DNA of 64,000 bases, from the NCBI GenBank assembly GCA_964019155.1, contig OZ025245.1, positions 31,519,545 through 31,583,544 of the forward strand. Direction: 5' to 3'. This DNA is from Osedax fenrisi. Lineage: Eukaryota > Annelida > Polychaeta > Sabellida > Siboglinidae. The notes beneath the pieces were generated by a model. It was not told where the DNA came from and did no database searches. It was given only the letters and a program-made list of their open reading frames with translations. Each line of letters opens with the position of its first letter. The first letter of the stretch is position 1. A program made the position numbers and the translations under genes. Below, in pieces: positions 33,960 to 47,336 of this stretch.

Positions 33960-34262
33960 TAGTTACAAATTGTAACAAAATAATAATTAAAAAAAATAAC
34001 AATACAGTAATTAGAAATATAATCAATATAATTCTCACAATAAAATTACAAGTTACAAATTGTAACAATATAATAATTTAAAAAATAATAATAATAATAA
34101 TTAGATGATTTCTAATAGAAATATAATCAATATAATTCTCACAATAAAATAACAAGTTACAAATTGTAACAATATAATAATTTAAAAAATAATAATAATA
34201 ATAATTAGATGATTTCTAATAGAAATATAATCAATTTAATTCTCGAAATAAAAAAACAAGTT
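33960..34262. repeat. 104-bp tandem repeat, about 2.9 copies
   Basis: AATCAATATAATTCTCACAA recurs at 34021 and 34125, with a diverged copy at 34229. Each unit also contains CAAGTTACAAATTGTAAC, itself a palindrome. It lies inside the outer hAT-type element, to the right of the inner one. Confidence 0.85.
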
Positions 34263-34679
34263 TTACAGCCTTATCATTGCCTAATCGATTCCTTATTTTT
34301 GATTGAACACTTTTATAATGTTAAAAAAACCAAATAAACCAAAAAAACCGACCAACCCTGTATTATATACTACATATATTATATATAGTATATTATAAAG
34401 TATCATATACTATTATAATATGATAGTATGTAAGTAATATAACTAATGCTTTTGTATACTAATAATGTTTACACTACAGCAATAATCTAAATTCTTATTA
34501 AATATATATTATATTTCAATATTAAAATATATATTTTTTAAATTTATTGTCTTAAGATTTAAATATAAGTAAAAAAATAGGTCAACTGTCACTCGAATAT
34601 GCAAAATGTATATAATGTGGGAAAATATAGGTTAATTTTTCTTAAAAATGTATCCAAAAAAAGTTCCAATAATTTTATT

Positions 34680-34890
34680 TTCAATATGTTAATGATTTTA
34701 ATAAAAATAAACTATTTTTTAATACAGCACTCCATCCGTTTCCATTCATAATGGATGGGTTGAGAATTTAAATATATATATATATTTATTTTGTATTGAT
34801 ATTTCAGGGTTAATGGGTTTATTGTTATCCCAAAGTGAGCCTATAAAGAGCCAACTCATCCTTTTTTGCGCTTATTTATATTAGCAACCT
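34680..34890. repeat. Diverged relative of the 41755-41988 MITE
   Basis: Contains ATCCCAAAGTGAGCCTATAA, also present at 41907-41926, and facing blocks GGATGGGTTGAG and CAACTCATCCTTTTTT that resemble the inverted ends of the 41755 element. Exact ends and target duplication were not identified. Confidence 0.45.
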
Positions 34891-35239
34891 GTCCGTTATG
34901 GTCATAAACATTAAATAATAATTATAATTTAATTATTATAATATTAAATTATTCAATATAATATTTATATATTACATTATACGGTTTATTTATTATATAT
35001 AAAGTATATATATATAATATATACAATATTTAATATAAATTATAATATATAAATATTAATTTAGATGCTAATATTATTAGGATCATGTGAAAAAGTGTAC
35101 GTTATGTTACCTTGCAATTTTACCTATTTTATTATCATAGTATAAAACTATTTTTGCATAAATCTAGCAAAAATATAATAAAAATATTATAATAATATTA
35201 TAATATCTACTATTAGTATTCAATAACTAATATTGCTTA

Positions 35240-35400
35240 AACTATATATGAATGAATGAATGAATGAAATCAGTTTATAGACATACGACATACTATGTAT
35301 ATCATACGTCTATTGAGGATCAGTGAAAGCCTAGGCTTTATTTGGTCGATACCTCCAATATGTTCATGTACAGATTACAATATTAGTAAAAGTAATAATA
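35240..35400 (-). repeat. Possible LINE/SINE 3' end with (ATTC)n tail
   Basis: A short ATGA tetranucleotide run (35250-35270) joins a non-repetitive GC-richer block. On the minus strand the block ends ATAAACTGATTTC and is followed by the tetranucleotide run. A similar arrangement occurs at 16796-16825 (ATAAACTGTATATC plus TATC repeats), which suggests retroposon 3' ends. No coding part is visible. Confidence 0.3.
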
Positions 35401-35477
35401 TATTAATAATGATTCATGTGTTAGCATTCTTTGTAATAAAATAGAAGATACATATATATATATATATATATATATTC

Positions 35478-36066
35478 CCCCCCCCATCGCTATTACCATT
35501 GCTTCCTCCTACATCATCCCCCTATTCGACTATTGCAACTCCCTACTCTTTAACCTCCCTGAATATAAACTTATCAAACTACAACGACTCCAAAACGCTG
35601 TAGTTCGCTGCGTCCACTTACTTCCCCGCCGTTCTTCTGACTCCATTACACCTCTCCTAAAACAACTACACTGACTGCAAGTCCCCTATCGCATACAGTA
35701 CAAACTTTTCCTGACTATCCACAAAGCTATTCACCACAACTCCCCTGACTACCTTGCCTCCCTCATACATCTACACACACCCATCACTCCACTCCAGACC
35801 CGTTTCTCCCCAACACCTTTATCCTTACCACTCCCCATCTACACAAACTCCACTCTTCCAATATACGATCCTATGCCCTCTCTGCCCCTTACCACTGGAA
35901 CTCCCTGCCCAATCACCTACGAACAAACACATCAACTCCCTCCTTTAAACGACACCTTAAGACTTATTATTTCTCCCTTGCCTACCCTCCCATTCAATAA
36001 TTCCCTCCCACGGACGGCCGATTGATAACACACTGATGCAGTCCCTAAACCAAAAAAAGTAAAAAG
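35478..36066 (+). pseudogene. L2/CR1-like LINE, 3' end of reverse transcriptase
   Basis: The translation matches the C-terminal region typical of L2/CR1 LINEs: SYIIPLFDYCNSLLFNLPE, KLQRLQNAVVR, TPLLKQLH then a TGA where Trp is usual, VPYRIQYKLFLTIHKA, and DYLASL. After a frameshift near 35855 it continues RSYALSAPYHWNSLPNHLR, then SFKRHLKTYYF, with a TAA stop. The 3' end carries GTAAGTAAGTA, like the short terminal repeats of such LINEs. It is markedly less AT-rich than the surroundings. It is a 5'-truncated, frame-broken fossil. Confidence 0.8.
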
Positions 36067-36499
36067 TAAGTAAGTATATATAAATTAATAAAAATAATAA
36101 AACACTGTTCATGAACATAAGCTATCATCATATTTCAATCCATTACATTAAAGTAAATAATAAAATAAGATAATAAAATAATTGTATAATATTAAAATGT
36201 ATTAAAATATATACTAGTAAAATATGTAAATTTACTATATTGAGAACTTGTTAATAAAAATAGTAATTTATTATAAATATGTGTAAAATAAAATATCTAA
36301 AAGTATGTTATAAAATTAAAACTACTAAACAAAAATTAATCATCTTTCAATAAGACGTGCAATGGCGCCACATTCCTGTCAAATTACATATGACTAATAA
36401 TACCAATAATAATTTAAAAAAATATTTAAAACAATAAACGAAACAAGATGTAAAAGAAATATAAATATATAAAAAAAAAACTAATATTTAAACTTATAA

Positions 36500-37460
36500 A
36501 TGAATATTTTAGTTTTTTTTTAGAATAAATACATTATTAATATTCTTTTTTCGTAAAAGATTATTAAACATTAATTCATTATATAACTTTGGTCCTTTAA
36601 AAAATATTGTATTTTTTAATTTATTTGATTTCATAAGTGGTAGAATAAATTTATTTTTTAGTTTATTTAACTTGAAATATGAGTTATAATCTAATTTATA
36701 TTTATTATTTAAGAAATTATAGATTAATAATGTGTTTCTATATATAATTAGATCTTCAAATTTTAAAATATTATTTAAAAAAAAAAGGACCAGTATGTGT
36801 TAGACGTATTAATGGTAATTTTGATTTATCTATTATTTGTTTATTAATAATTCTTATAACTTTTTTCTGTAACATAATTAATTTTGTAGTATTTGACCAT
36901 ACTTCAATCCCATATGATAAATTAGATAAATAGAACGAATTATATAACAAAATAAAATTTTTTGTATCTAAAAAAGATATTTTTTTTATAGTATATATAA
37001 TTTTTGACAATTTATTCGATAAATAATTTATATGTTTTTTGTAGGTCATTTGGGAATCTAAGTAGATCCTAAGAAATTTATAATTATTAACTATATCGAT
37101 TTTAATGTTATCTATTGTTATATCTTTTAATATACCATAATTTATATATGGCAATATTTTTGTTTTTTCGATATTTAGCTTAAGCTTATTTATATCAAAC
37201 CATTTTTTCATCTGCATATAAATTGATATTAATATTATTTACTTGTTCATTATTAAAAATATTTTATATGTCATTTATAAAGATAATAAATAGTAGAGGT
37301 CCCAGAACAGATCTTTGCGGCACTCCATATCTAATAATCTTTCTAGATGATAGAGTATTATCAATTCGTGTTATAATATCTGTTCCTTATTCGGATATTA
37401 TTTGCAAAGCAATCGTAAAATATAATCGTAATCCCTTATATGATTCATATTAGATATGGA
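36500..37460 (-). pseudogene. LINE reverse transcriptase fragment, AT-adapted
   Basis: On the minus strand, from about 37460 downwards: RYGVPQRSVLGPLLFIIFIN (RT motif B), a TAA, then LYADE where YADD is expected followed by a frameshift. Next comes an open 148-codon frame (36771-37217) with WFDINKLKLNIEKTKILPY, the usual segment after the active site, and FILLYNSFYLSNLSYGIEVW. It ends near 36520 after FKGPKLYNELMFNNLLRKKN. The active-site Asp and the frame are damaged, so it is a dead element. Codon use is extremely AT-rich, unlike the Ingi-like and L2-like copies, so it is older or belongs to a different, AT-adapted family. Confidence 0.75.
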
Positions 37461-37515
37461 AAGCGATTATAGAAGAATAAAGGGTAATTTGTCCTATTTG
37501 TGTATGTGTACTACT

Positions 37516-38005
37516 CATCGATATAGTGAGAAAGTGGACCTGTGCAATTGAATGTAGTGTATGGCACTATCCGCTACGAGCGCTACAGTCGAAACCCACT
37601 ATCTGGCCCACTACTTTTTATTTATAATAATATGTATTTATCATATATATATTGATAATCACTACCAATTTTAATGTACTATCGATACTAAAAATAAAAT
37701 CATATATTTAAAATACATAATATCAACATTCCTCGTAATTTTGTGTATTTAAATTGAAGATATAATACTATTTTATTGATTTTATTGATATTTATCATTT
37801 AAATCCATTGATATAGATAGAAGTCACTTTAATCTATTTCCACGAAAAGCCTACTGTTTTAATATTTGACATATATAATATGACTAATATCCAATCAAAA
37901 TCACTGATACCATGTTGTTAATTTATCGATAAAAGTGTCATTCACGTGTCTATCTTTTACATGCATTGCGTGCGTCAATTGCTTATCCACTTCTTTATAT
38001 CGATG
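37516..38005. mobile_element. MITE, CATCGATATA family, copy 2 (8-bp TSD)
   Basis: 490 bp, full-length match to 16044-16521. Flanks are GTACTACT (37508-37515) and GTGCTACT (38006-38013), an 8-bp duplication with one mismatch. Confidence 0.85.
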
Positions 38006-38013
38006 GTGCTACT

Positions 38014-39983
38014 AGAATATCTTTATATCAAAATATATATATTTTTAAATAACCATCATAAACTATGTAACTAATATTATATTAATTAATGATATGTATA
38101 TTTTAATTATTTGTATTTTTGTATAGTTTGCTAATAAAATGAATATTATTAAGATAAATAAATATGCATAAAAACAACAAAGTCGGATAATTTAGCCAAT
38201 AGTACTCTACTCAATAAGTGAAATTATGTTCTAAAATATATAAATTACATAATGAATGATTAGGGTTGAACTTAATACCTTGTCACATTAGATTATATTT
38301 TCAAAATTACTGCAAAATTATATTACTTCTTTATTGAATTTCGTATTATGCACTTTAGTATATTTTATCAATAATGTTATTTATCAAATCAAATATTTCT
38401 AAGACTATAATATACCAGATGTCAACTCAGAATATATTGCATTTTGATTAAATGATTAAATTGAGTTTTTCTTTGTTTGTGTCCATTAATTAGGTTGTTA
38501 TTGCAATAATAATGTATATTACATTTCTTATTTCTTTTTCATATCTATAAACATTTCAATTTATTATTATTAATTGAATGAGAAATACATAGAATATATA
38601 TAAATAGAATACCAGTTATTTCATATCAAGTCATGATATAAATTATATAGTGGTTGTTTTGTCTATATTTCTTTGATTTAGCTTAGATATTTAAACATCA
38701 CATTTATATAAACAAACAAACATTTAGATTTCCATAGAGTAATACAAATCTTAATATGTGGGTAGGTTTAGTAATTTAAAATAAAACGATATATATTAAT
38801 CAAAATAAATGAGGCTTTGTATTATTAATTTTAATATGATAAATTTAATGTGAATCCATTATATAAATGTTATTTCTATATTATATATTCACACAACATA
38901 ATATTAAGCAGATTAACATAATGTATGTAACTAATGTTATCAATTAATCAAACTAGTATACATGATAGACCTTTACAATATAAATAGTAATTTGTGTAAC
39001 CTAATTACATACAATATAATACAGGTATATATTTATCTGCAAGATAAGTGTGTATTGACTTAAAGCATAATATGCATGAAAATAGATTATCTATGTTAAT
39101 ATAATATGGTATAAATAAATATGAACTCTATTTATAACAAATAATACTTATGTATACCAATATAATGTGGTCAAAAAACGAAATGAAAAATTAACAGTGA
39201 CGTCATAGTATGATTCAAAATATAAATTCTAGGATATTTTAAATTTAAAAAATATTTAATTCAATTTTTAATATATATTATATATAGTTAAATAATTAAT
39301 AATTCTTTCGTAACTTTTGGACTCTATTTAAGTTATAAACAAACATTTATAATTACATAGGACAATACAAATCTAAATCCAAGTATATAGGTTTAGTAAT
39401 TAGAAATATAAAAGACGTATAATAATCAAAATAAATGAGGCTGTGTAATGTGCATTGTTCATTTTAATATAATACATGTAATCGTGTGAATCCAAGTATA
39501 TCAATGTTATTTCTATGTTATTAATTAATCAAATTAATGATAACATTTGAAAATATTTTAATTTGTATGACCTAAATATTTTATTTGCATGCTAAGCGTA
39601 TTTCTTGTGTTATATATTTCAATTAATAGTAGTAATTATAAGCTATATTTAGATGGGAGTGACACATCATATATAATATTGTAAATTATTAGTGATATAT
39701 ATATAATGATCATATTTACTGCTGGCAATATAGTTTGATAAAATTATATAGAATGATCAATTATATTTTGTAAGATGGTATAAATATAATATATACATGA
39801 TTAAATATAATATATAATCACTGAATGATATCGGATTATAATAATGCAATATTATTTATAGAATATAATTATAAAACTTAATATTAAAATTAATATAAAA
39901 ACATATTAAAATCCTTTGATGTATTTATTATTTAATTATAATTCTACTTACATAATTATATTTTTTTTTAGATATTTATATAT

Positions 39984-40026
<43 letters not shown>

Positions 40027-41134
40027 TGTATATTATAAACTCATATATATTATAAATGTTATATAATTTTATAATAAACTTATATAAATATTATAATATA
40101 ACTTTATATTGTAATAATTTATTATTTAATATAAGAATTTAAATTCTTATACAATTGTACTATAGTATTGTATATATGCAAACATTACTTATATAACAGA
40201 GTTGTACGGTTTTGTACAAAGTATTCTTCTCAAAGTAATTATCCATATGAATTTATTTAGTAAATAGATTATTACACTATTAGTTATATGTGAACTGTAC
40301 ACTAAATTAGTGCATTAGCAATGCCATAAGATTTATAGTTAAATAGTTTTTTTTATAACAATCACAATTTAAGCTATATAATTTAAAGTAAGCCATGCTA
40401 TTTTAATGAAGGTGAATTCGATGAAATAGTAGATGAATATATAGAAGAAAGTGATGATGATAGAGGATTAACTGGATACAAGTTTATAAAATGACAAATC
40501 GTATAACCAATAATATATAATATAAGAATTATAAATTCAATTTAATAGTAGAAAACTTTCAAAAAATACAACTATTTTGCAAAATATTTCACGAAGCAAT
40601 ATTTGTTGATTTATCCTTCAGAAAATCTCTGATATGAAGTTAAATTTTGATACTACTCAGATACTTTTCTAAATCTGAATTGATAATACTATTATTAGTT
40701 GATTAAGGTATGCCCCAAAACTCCGACATTTTGTTTATTTTACATGTATTAGATAGGATATTGATAGGGTTATTAAAATACTATCTACTTTATGTTTAAT
40801 GTATGAATATAGGTGAAATTTATACAAGATATTAAGGGTATATATAGCTACATCACAAAGCTCTCAAATCACCTAATACTTTTTTATTTTATATATAAAT
40901 ATGTATTCAAACATTAAATTGTACTTTTTTTTATATAATTAACTATATAAATGAAATTAATAAAAAAAAAAAAAACTCGAAGCTTGGAGGTTTCCTTATA
41001 AATACATTTTATATATAGCAAGACAAATTAGGTTGATTCTATTCATGTTCAGAGAGTAGATAGTTTTTGAAGTTTATAGGTAGTGATAAATAATTATTCT
41101 AAGTAAAATGCATTCAAAGTTTTCAATTATTAAT
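38014..41134. other. AT-rich DNA with a local duplication
   Basis: No gene recognised. Segments 38715-38900 and 39345-39530 are similar direct copies about 630 bp apart, sharing AATCAAAATAAATGAGGCT and flanks. A degraded palindromic motif (CACGAAGCAATATTTG...CCTTCAGAAAATCTCTG) is at 40580-40640. AT dinucleotide runs lie at 39985-40021. Confidence 0.5.
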
Positions 41135-41138
41135 TTAA

Positions 41139-41740
41139 GGGCTGGCGTTTACATGTAAAAGATAGGGAAAAATAGCTATTTGTTAACAGGCTATCTTTTC
41201 TATTTATTTGTATTTTTATTGATTTTTTTTGATAATCTAGATAATATTCATCTCTAGTTATATATAGGTACATCATAAAATAATAAATTTATTATTAATT
41301 AAATAAAAGTTAATTATAATATTAAAATTATTAAAAAATAAATTTATTACCGATTTTTTAAATTATTTTTCAATTAATTATATTAATTGATTATATTTAC
41401 GTTAGATTTAATAACTATATAATAATAACCATATATTAGGTATATACTCAGAAAATTGTATAAAGATTCATAAAAGAGTTCAAAAGATATAGACATTTAA
41501 ATAAAAAAGATCAACAAAAAAAACTTCAGAGATATTGGCATCTAAAGTTTTACTTGCATGTTTTCTAATTATAAAATCCCACCATTTTGAATAGGTGTAT
41601 TATTAAACTTCGTATTTGAGGCACTTATGTTTAATTGTATATGATATATTATACATCATTATAAAGATAATGAATTAAATTTAATATTTCAATATAAAAA
41701 AAATGTCCCTAAAAAATAAAAATGAAGTTTACACCGGCCC
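41139..41740. mobile_element. Element with TTAA target site
   Basis: The ends GGGCTGGCGTTTAC and the inverse of GGGCCGGTGTAAAC are flanked on both sides by TTAA (41135-41138 and 41741-41744). TTAA duplications are characteristic of piggyBac-type insertion. About 600 bp, non-coding. One end is also found at 13333-13367. Confidence 0.7.
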
Positions 41741-41754
41741 TTAATACATCAAAC

Positions 41755-41988
41755 GGGAGACGATCAAAAAAGATGAGTTGAGGGTTAAAGGTTACATTTT
41801 AAATACGAGATAATAGTTTATACATATATTTTGTATAGATATTTGTGGGTTATTTGGTTTAATTGGTTTAGTTTTGTCCTATTTGATTTTTTATAGATGC
41901 ATTACATCCCAAAGTGAGCCTATAAAAATTTATTTCGCATTTAGAATTTAACTTTTGCACCTCAACTCGTCCTTTTTGATCGTAACCC
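41755..41988. mobile_element. 234-bp MITE with 8-bp TSD CATCAAAC
   Basis: The inverted ends GGGAGACGATCAAAAAAGAT and GGGTTACGATCAAAAAGGAC extend through GAGTTGAGG and are flanked by exact CATCAAAC copies (41747-41754 and 41989-41996). Non-coding. It sits 3 bp from the right TTAA of the neighbouring element. Confidence 0.85.
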
Positions 41989-41996
41989 CATCAAAC

Positions 41997-42116
41997 ACAT
42001 TATTTTATATTTATTACATATGAATTCAATATTTATTATATATGAATACATATAACACATTATTTTATATTTATATATTCATATAATATGTAAATAAATG
42101 AGTTCATATATGTTAT

Positions 42117-42152
<36 letters not shown>

Positions 42153-42543
42153 ATGTATTACAAATATACTGTATAAATAATATAAACAATATTTACTTAT
42201 AAAATAAATACTTATAAAAAATATATGGTGTAGATTTGGCCAATAATGGGTTCGAACATATATTCAATTGTTTTATTAATAACCACAAACAAAAGACTTG
42301 TATAATTATTATGGTTGTTATCCAATTATACATATTAATCATTATAGTTACCTTAGCCAAACTAGTGCAAGTGTCAATTATCAATAGTATATGTAGAAGT
42401 ACACTGCTTATCTGTCAACTTATTATCTAATAGTGTATATTGTAATTGTGTTATATTTGTGTTTTATAAGTGCGTTCTCTTAATTATCTAAATTCTATAT
42501 TTTCACTCTACTATATATAAATAAATTATTACATATAACCTAT

Positions 42544-42590
<47 letters not shown>

Positions 42591-43272
42591 TAATGAAAAA
42601 TGTATGTAAAATAAACAATATTTATATATAAAATAAAAGTACCTATGTAAATTAACAAAATTAAATTAAATATATATATGAAATTCAGTAAATATAAGTT
42701 ATGAATATAAATAAATTAATATTTTCATAAATACAATTTTTATTTTTCATATATTTTATATAGTTGTTTCATAAAAGTTGGTTTTTATAGCAGTTCTATC
42801 TCGATTTCGTTAAATATTTATTTATTTGATAAAATATCAGCTATGCGGCATCCTCTTAATATAAAAAACTAATTAACAATCTCTATTTTATATATTTGTT
42901 ATAAAACTTAATAAAATATAATTTAATTGATTTATTATTAAAACATATAATATTAATATTTTATACACAATTACAATTTTGATACATTAATATCCAGTAT
43001 ATTCATTATTAGAATAACGACATTTATTTCCATATATATATATATATATATATGAAGTTTTAACATTAATTTATATTTTCTATGGTTTAATATTTGGTAT
43101 GAATTGTCTATAATGTACATTATTCCTAAAAGTTTATCATCAAGTTTTGTTATTCATTTACATCATATTCTTTCCCCAATAATTGAGTTGTTATTGCATG
43201 TATTTAAAGTTAACATATATAATATAAATTTAATAATAGGTATATTAATAATATTATTATTATTATAATATA

Positions 43273-43313
<41 letters not shown>

Positions 43314-43594
43314 ATACTTATATATACATATAATATTAAGTATATGTATATAGTGTACATATATATGTGTACAAATATAATTTATATTGACATTAATTTA
43401 ACCGAATAACTTATTGTATATTTTTTATTACAAAAATTAAATTATATATATAATATATTATATATATATATAATCTAGTTTATATAGAAAAAATATCAAG
43501 TATTCAATATCTTGAATATCAAATATATTAACATTATTAGTCCCGTACTATAATGTATTCTAAAAATATAAACTAAAATTGAATTATATATATA
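41997..43594. other. AT-rich DNA with several long TA runs
   Basis: TA dinucleotide arrays at about 42121-42146, 42548-42588 and 43279-43308. A B-box-like GGGTTCGAAC at 42248 has no matching A-box. Small Ile/Tyr-rich frames are low complexity. No gene is seen. Confidence 0.5.
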
Positions 43595-44397
43595 CAGTAA
43601 AAGCCGATTGTATCGACAGCCACATGTATCGATATATCGGTTCTAACGACAATTTCAAATATATTTGTTGGAATTTCCATCTAATACATGTTACAGAATA
43701 TCGCGTGTATCGACAATCGGCTGTATCGACAAATCGGCTGTATCGACAAAATTTTACTATACAATTTAGAAATTTTCATCATGTGTATCGACATTATGAA
43801 AATAGTACACATCTTTACCATATATATTATAGTATGTATGATATAGAGTTGAGCATATTAATAAATTATGGACTATAGTACATATATATATGTATATTAT
43901 CAAATAAGTTATGATGATATGAAGAATTAATCTTTGTATTATTGTAGATTCACTACACTATGCACATTGTTATATATGTATGCATATACCCCTATATACA
44001 TATATATTAATATCATGTTTGATACTACGCAGTATTGTATACTCGTACGTAGATATTCGTATGCCAGCATTTGTGCCCATATATAGACTCATACGAATGT
44101 CCCTACCACGCTGGGTTAATTCCGTTACTTGTCATTGCCAACGCACGCTTCTCTGGAATGTGAGCGCGCGCGATATTACGTAATCGAAGTCGCTCGCATT
44201 AATAGTATTAACTTAATATACACAATTAACGATATAATAGAAATTAAGGATATATTTGATATTTGATAATACAAGTACATATTTTATTAAGTGGGCGTAA
44301 TTTAAAATTAGCCACGCCTTCATCATATGTAACGACAATCGGATGTATCGACATATTTTTGGATCTCCTGGGATGTCGATACAAGCGGCTTTTACTG
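43595..44397. mobile_element. pogo/Tigger-like non-autonomous element
   Basis: The ends CAGTAAAAGCCGATTGTATC and the inverse of CAGTAAAAGCCGCTTGTATC form a terminal inverted repeat of about 27 bp with one mismatch, flanked by TA on both sides. CAGT ends with TA duplication fit pogo/Tigger elements of the Tc1/mariner group. TGTATCGACA recurs inside near both ends (for example 43726, 43739 and 44345). A GC-richer internal block (44080-44200) has no recognised transposase remnant. Confidence 0.75.
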
Positions 44398-46143
44398 TAT
44401 ATAATAATCAAGTTTATATAGAAAATATATTTAGTATTAAATATGTTATTGTATAATCGAATATATTAGACTTATAACTCCTATAGGACTTACTAATAAG
44501 TTATATTAATATTTTAAATATTATTCTATTAGGGAATATATTAGTATACTAAGCATCGATATACTTTACTATAATTATTATATTATGTAATTAATAAATA
44601 TAATAATTATAAACATGAAATGAAACTGATAAGTTTGTAACTAACCAGTTATGTTCTATAACGGTAGATTGATTTGGTTTATTTAAATTTCCACTAGTGT
44701 TGTAGTATCGGTAAAGAACTGATCGTTTATGATTTAATAAGATTATTAACTTTTAATAGAATGAGTTAATATATTTACATAATAATATATTCCACAATTT
44801 AATACTAAATCCATAAAATGATATATTAAAGTATTTAAATTTGAGTTATTATTTATATAAATGTCAATAATTGTAAATGATCCTACTATGACAGCACGAA
44901 AATATGTTGTTTATGTATTTCGATTTTCAATAAGTATGCCAAAATATCAATTTTAAATTCATATTGTGAAAAAACTATACATTTTGTAATTTTTTAATCA
45001 TACGTATTATTAATTAATTAATATTAAGTATATTATAATAAATATATATTTATGTATATTATGCTTTAGATTATAAATTGACATGTATGCAAAATAAATT
45101 ATATAAGAAAAAATTATATGATATTATATTTTTCAGAATTATTAACTAAAACTAAACAATATTTTTGTTTGTATATTATATGACAAGTACATTATACAAT
45201 TAAGTGTTTCATTTTTGACAACCAAATAAATGTTAAGGTTAATTTTGTTTACTACTTATTATTTTAACATGTACATTTCAATATAAGTTGCTATTTCACT
45301 CTCTCTGTGAAATCGATTTTAGAACATTTATTTTGAAGAATAGTTTATTTATGTTTTGTATTTATATTGTGTAGTATAATAACTATTTCTTACTGACATG
45401 CCACCTTAGTCTACACTGAACGCATGCTATAATAGTGAATCACTACTAGTGACTATACTTATCTATATTTGTAGGTGAATACAAGTGTCTATGTGTCTAC
45501 TTATACACATGCATATCACCCAATCTACCTATATCTCCCCCCCCCCACTAAACTTGTAACACACACTATTTACATTCAAAATAATAACCTCCCTTCTTAA
45601 TATCATAACATCTCCCCATGATAACCCATCTCCTAACCAGCATCCTCTATTACATGATACACTACTACTACTACTAAGATTTGCGACAACCACTCCAAAC
45701 TTACTACCCAACTCTTGACCAATGTACCTCTACTACTTCACCAGCTTCCTATCAATCAGTACCTCTCACTTGACACACAGTTGGCAGTCATAGCTCCCCT
45801 CCTGTCTTGATCTGACTAACATCTCATATAACTATCTCCTATTCTTCATCTAACAGCATTGATCTCTCTAGCCTCCATCTATTACTTTAAAACACTATAT
45901 CACCCCAGATCAATGCTTCGCTAACTAACTATCTATCCTATAAAAACAAACTCACCCCTATAATTGACCTCAATCATCTTCTCTTCATACTGATATTTTT
46001 AACATATCAGTAAATACTTCCACTATCTCCTTTATTTCATTGTTTATTATCTTTGTCCAACCTAACTGAACACATTAATTAGCACACCCATGAACTAGAC
46101 AACACTCTTGACTAGCTGATCTCTCTCTCATCCTCTTCTCTCA
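44398..46143. other. Intergenic DNA, no supported gene
   Basis: AT-rich to about 45400, then a pyrimidine-rich, GC-richer stretch (45400-46140) including a C run at 45538-45546. A 60-codon minus frame there shows only low-complexity Ser/Gly content. Nothing was assigned. Confidence 0.4.
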
Positions 46144-46147
46144 TTAA

Positions 46148-47336
46148 GGGCATACCTCAGCATGCAGGCCACAATGTATTAACATAGCAAATAATGGCTC
46201 TATTCAAAGTTAGACTTACAGCATTCAATTCAATGAATTGAGCTAGTTTTGTGTTATTATATTAAATACATTCATATGCACAATCCTATACCTCAACATT
46301 ATTCTTGTGTATTATTCATATATATATAAATATATACATACAAAACTCTATATTTATTAATAAGTATTTTATATAGAAATTTATATTTTTTCAATTATAC
46401 ATATACAAATATTTAAATATTTGAGGTATAGTATTATTTATATATTTGTTTTGTATACAATGCTAAACAAATTAGTATGATACATATAATAGTTTTTGAT
46501 TTACCTACATTTATATACATATACCTAGCGCTAATTTATTTATTCTGAGTAAACGCCATTTGAAGTTAGACAGCCTAAAAAGCGATTGATTTTATTTAAA
46601 AAATATATAAATGTATTTGAAAACAACTAATATGTTATACTTAACATATCGTTGGATCTAGTTCCATGTTAAATTAATCGGATAAGTTGGATTGCATAAG
46701 TCGGACTTTTCTATAAGTCGGACACATATTATAGTCATTTTTATACTGGATAAGTCGATCTTTTTATAAATTTTCAGAATGTATTACATAATATCAAATA
46801 GTGAATATTATAATTTTAGTAAGTAATATTATTGAATACAACATTTATGTTGTTGATTTTTGCATAATTCCACATTTCGGTAACCCTTTGACGCTGCACG
46901 TCGCACTATTTATTTGCATGATATTCTGAATCTCTGATAATTCAGACATTTCGATAAGTCGGACACGTTTCCCGGTCCCTTGCGAGTCCGACCTGTCGGG
47001 AGTTGACTGTATATATATATATTTACACTGAGGAGTCTATTTATATCTGCTATTAACATATATGATTCAATAAATAAATATTATTATTATATACATTTAA
47101 GTGTATAAATATAATTATATTTCAAAAAATATTTTTATATTTATTTATAATAATATAAATCATTTATTAGAAACTTGCTATTTAGAACTATTTGTATGCT
47201 ATTTCTAGATTCATGGCTAACAATTTTACACATTTAAAAAACACTATAATTATTAATATTATGAAACAAAAAATAAATAAGTTTTTTTAAAAATATTTGT
47301 GAATTCAACCCATTACATGCATGTTGCGATATGCCC
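46148..47336. mobile_element. Long element with TTAA target site
   Basis: The ends GGGCATACCTCAGCATGCAG and the inverse of GGGCATATCGCAACATGCAT are flanked by TTAA on both sides (46144-46147 and 47337-47340). About 1.19 kb, no transposase frame. A pogo-like fragment (46672-47009) lies inside, so it was a landing site for a later insertion. Confidence 0.65.
46672..47009. mobile_element. pogo/Tigger-like fragment, right end only
   Basis: The right terminus, read inward, is CAGTCAACTCCCGACAGGTC, followed by TA. The motif AAGTCGGAC(A) recurs at 46690-46730 and 46960-46970. The left CAGT terminus is missing. The family differs from the element at 43595. Confidence 0.55.

Larger units (their letters stand above)
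32683..34360. mobile_element. Outer hAT-type element, CAGGGTTGG ends, 8-bp TSD
   Basis: The left end is CAGGGTTGGCGGTTTATTTG and the right end the inverse of CAGGGTTGGTCGGTTTTTTT. Both sides carry TATTATAT (32675-32682 and 34361-34368), an exact 8-bp target duplication as made by hAT transposases. It has no transposase frame and contains another element (32873-33841) and a 104-bp tandem repeat. Confidence 0.9.

Noticed and set aside
42236..42270. B-box-like GGGTTCGAAC as a possible tRNA gene
   Set aside because: No A-box, no acceptor or anticodon stem within tRNA distance.
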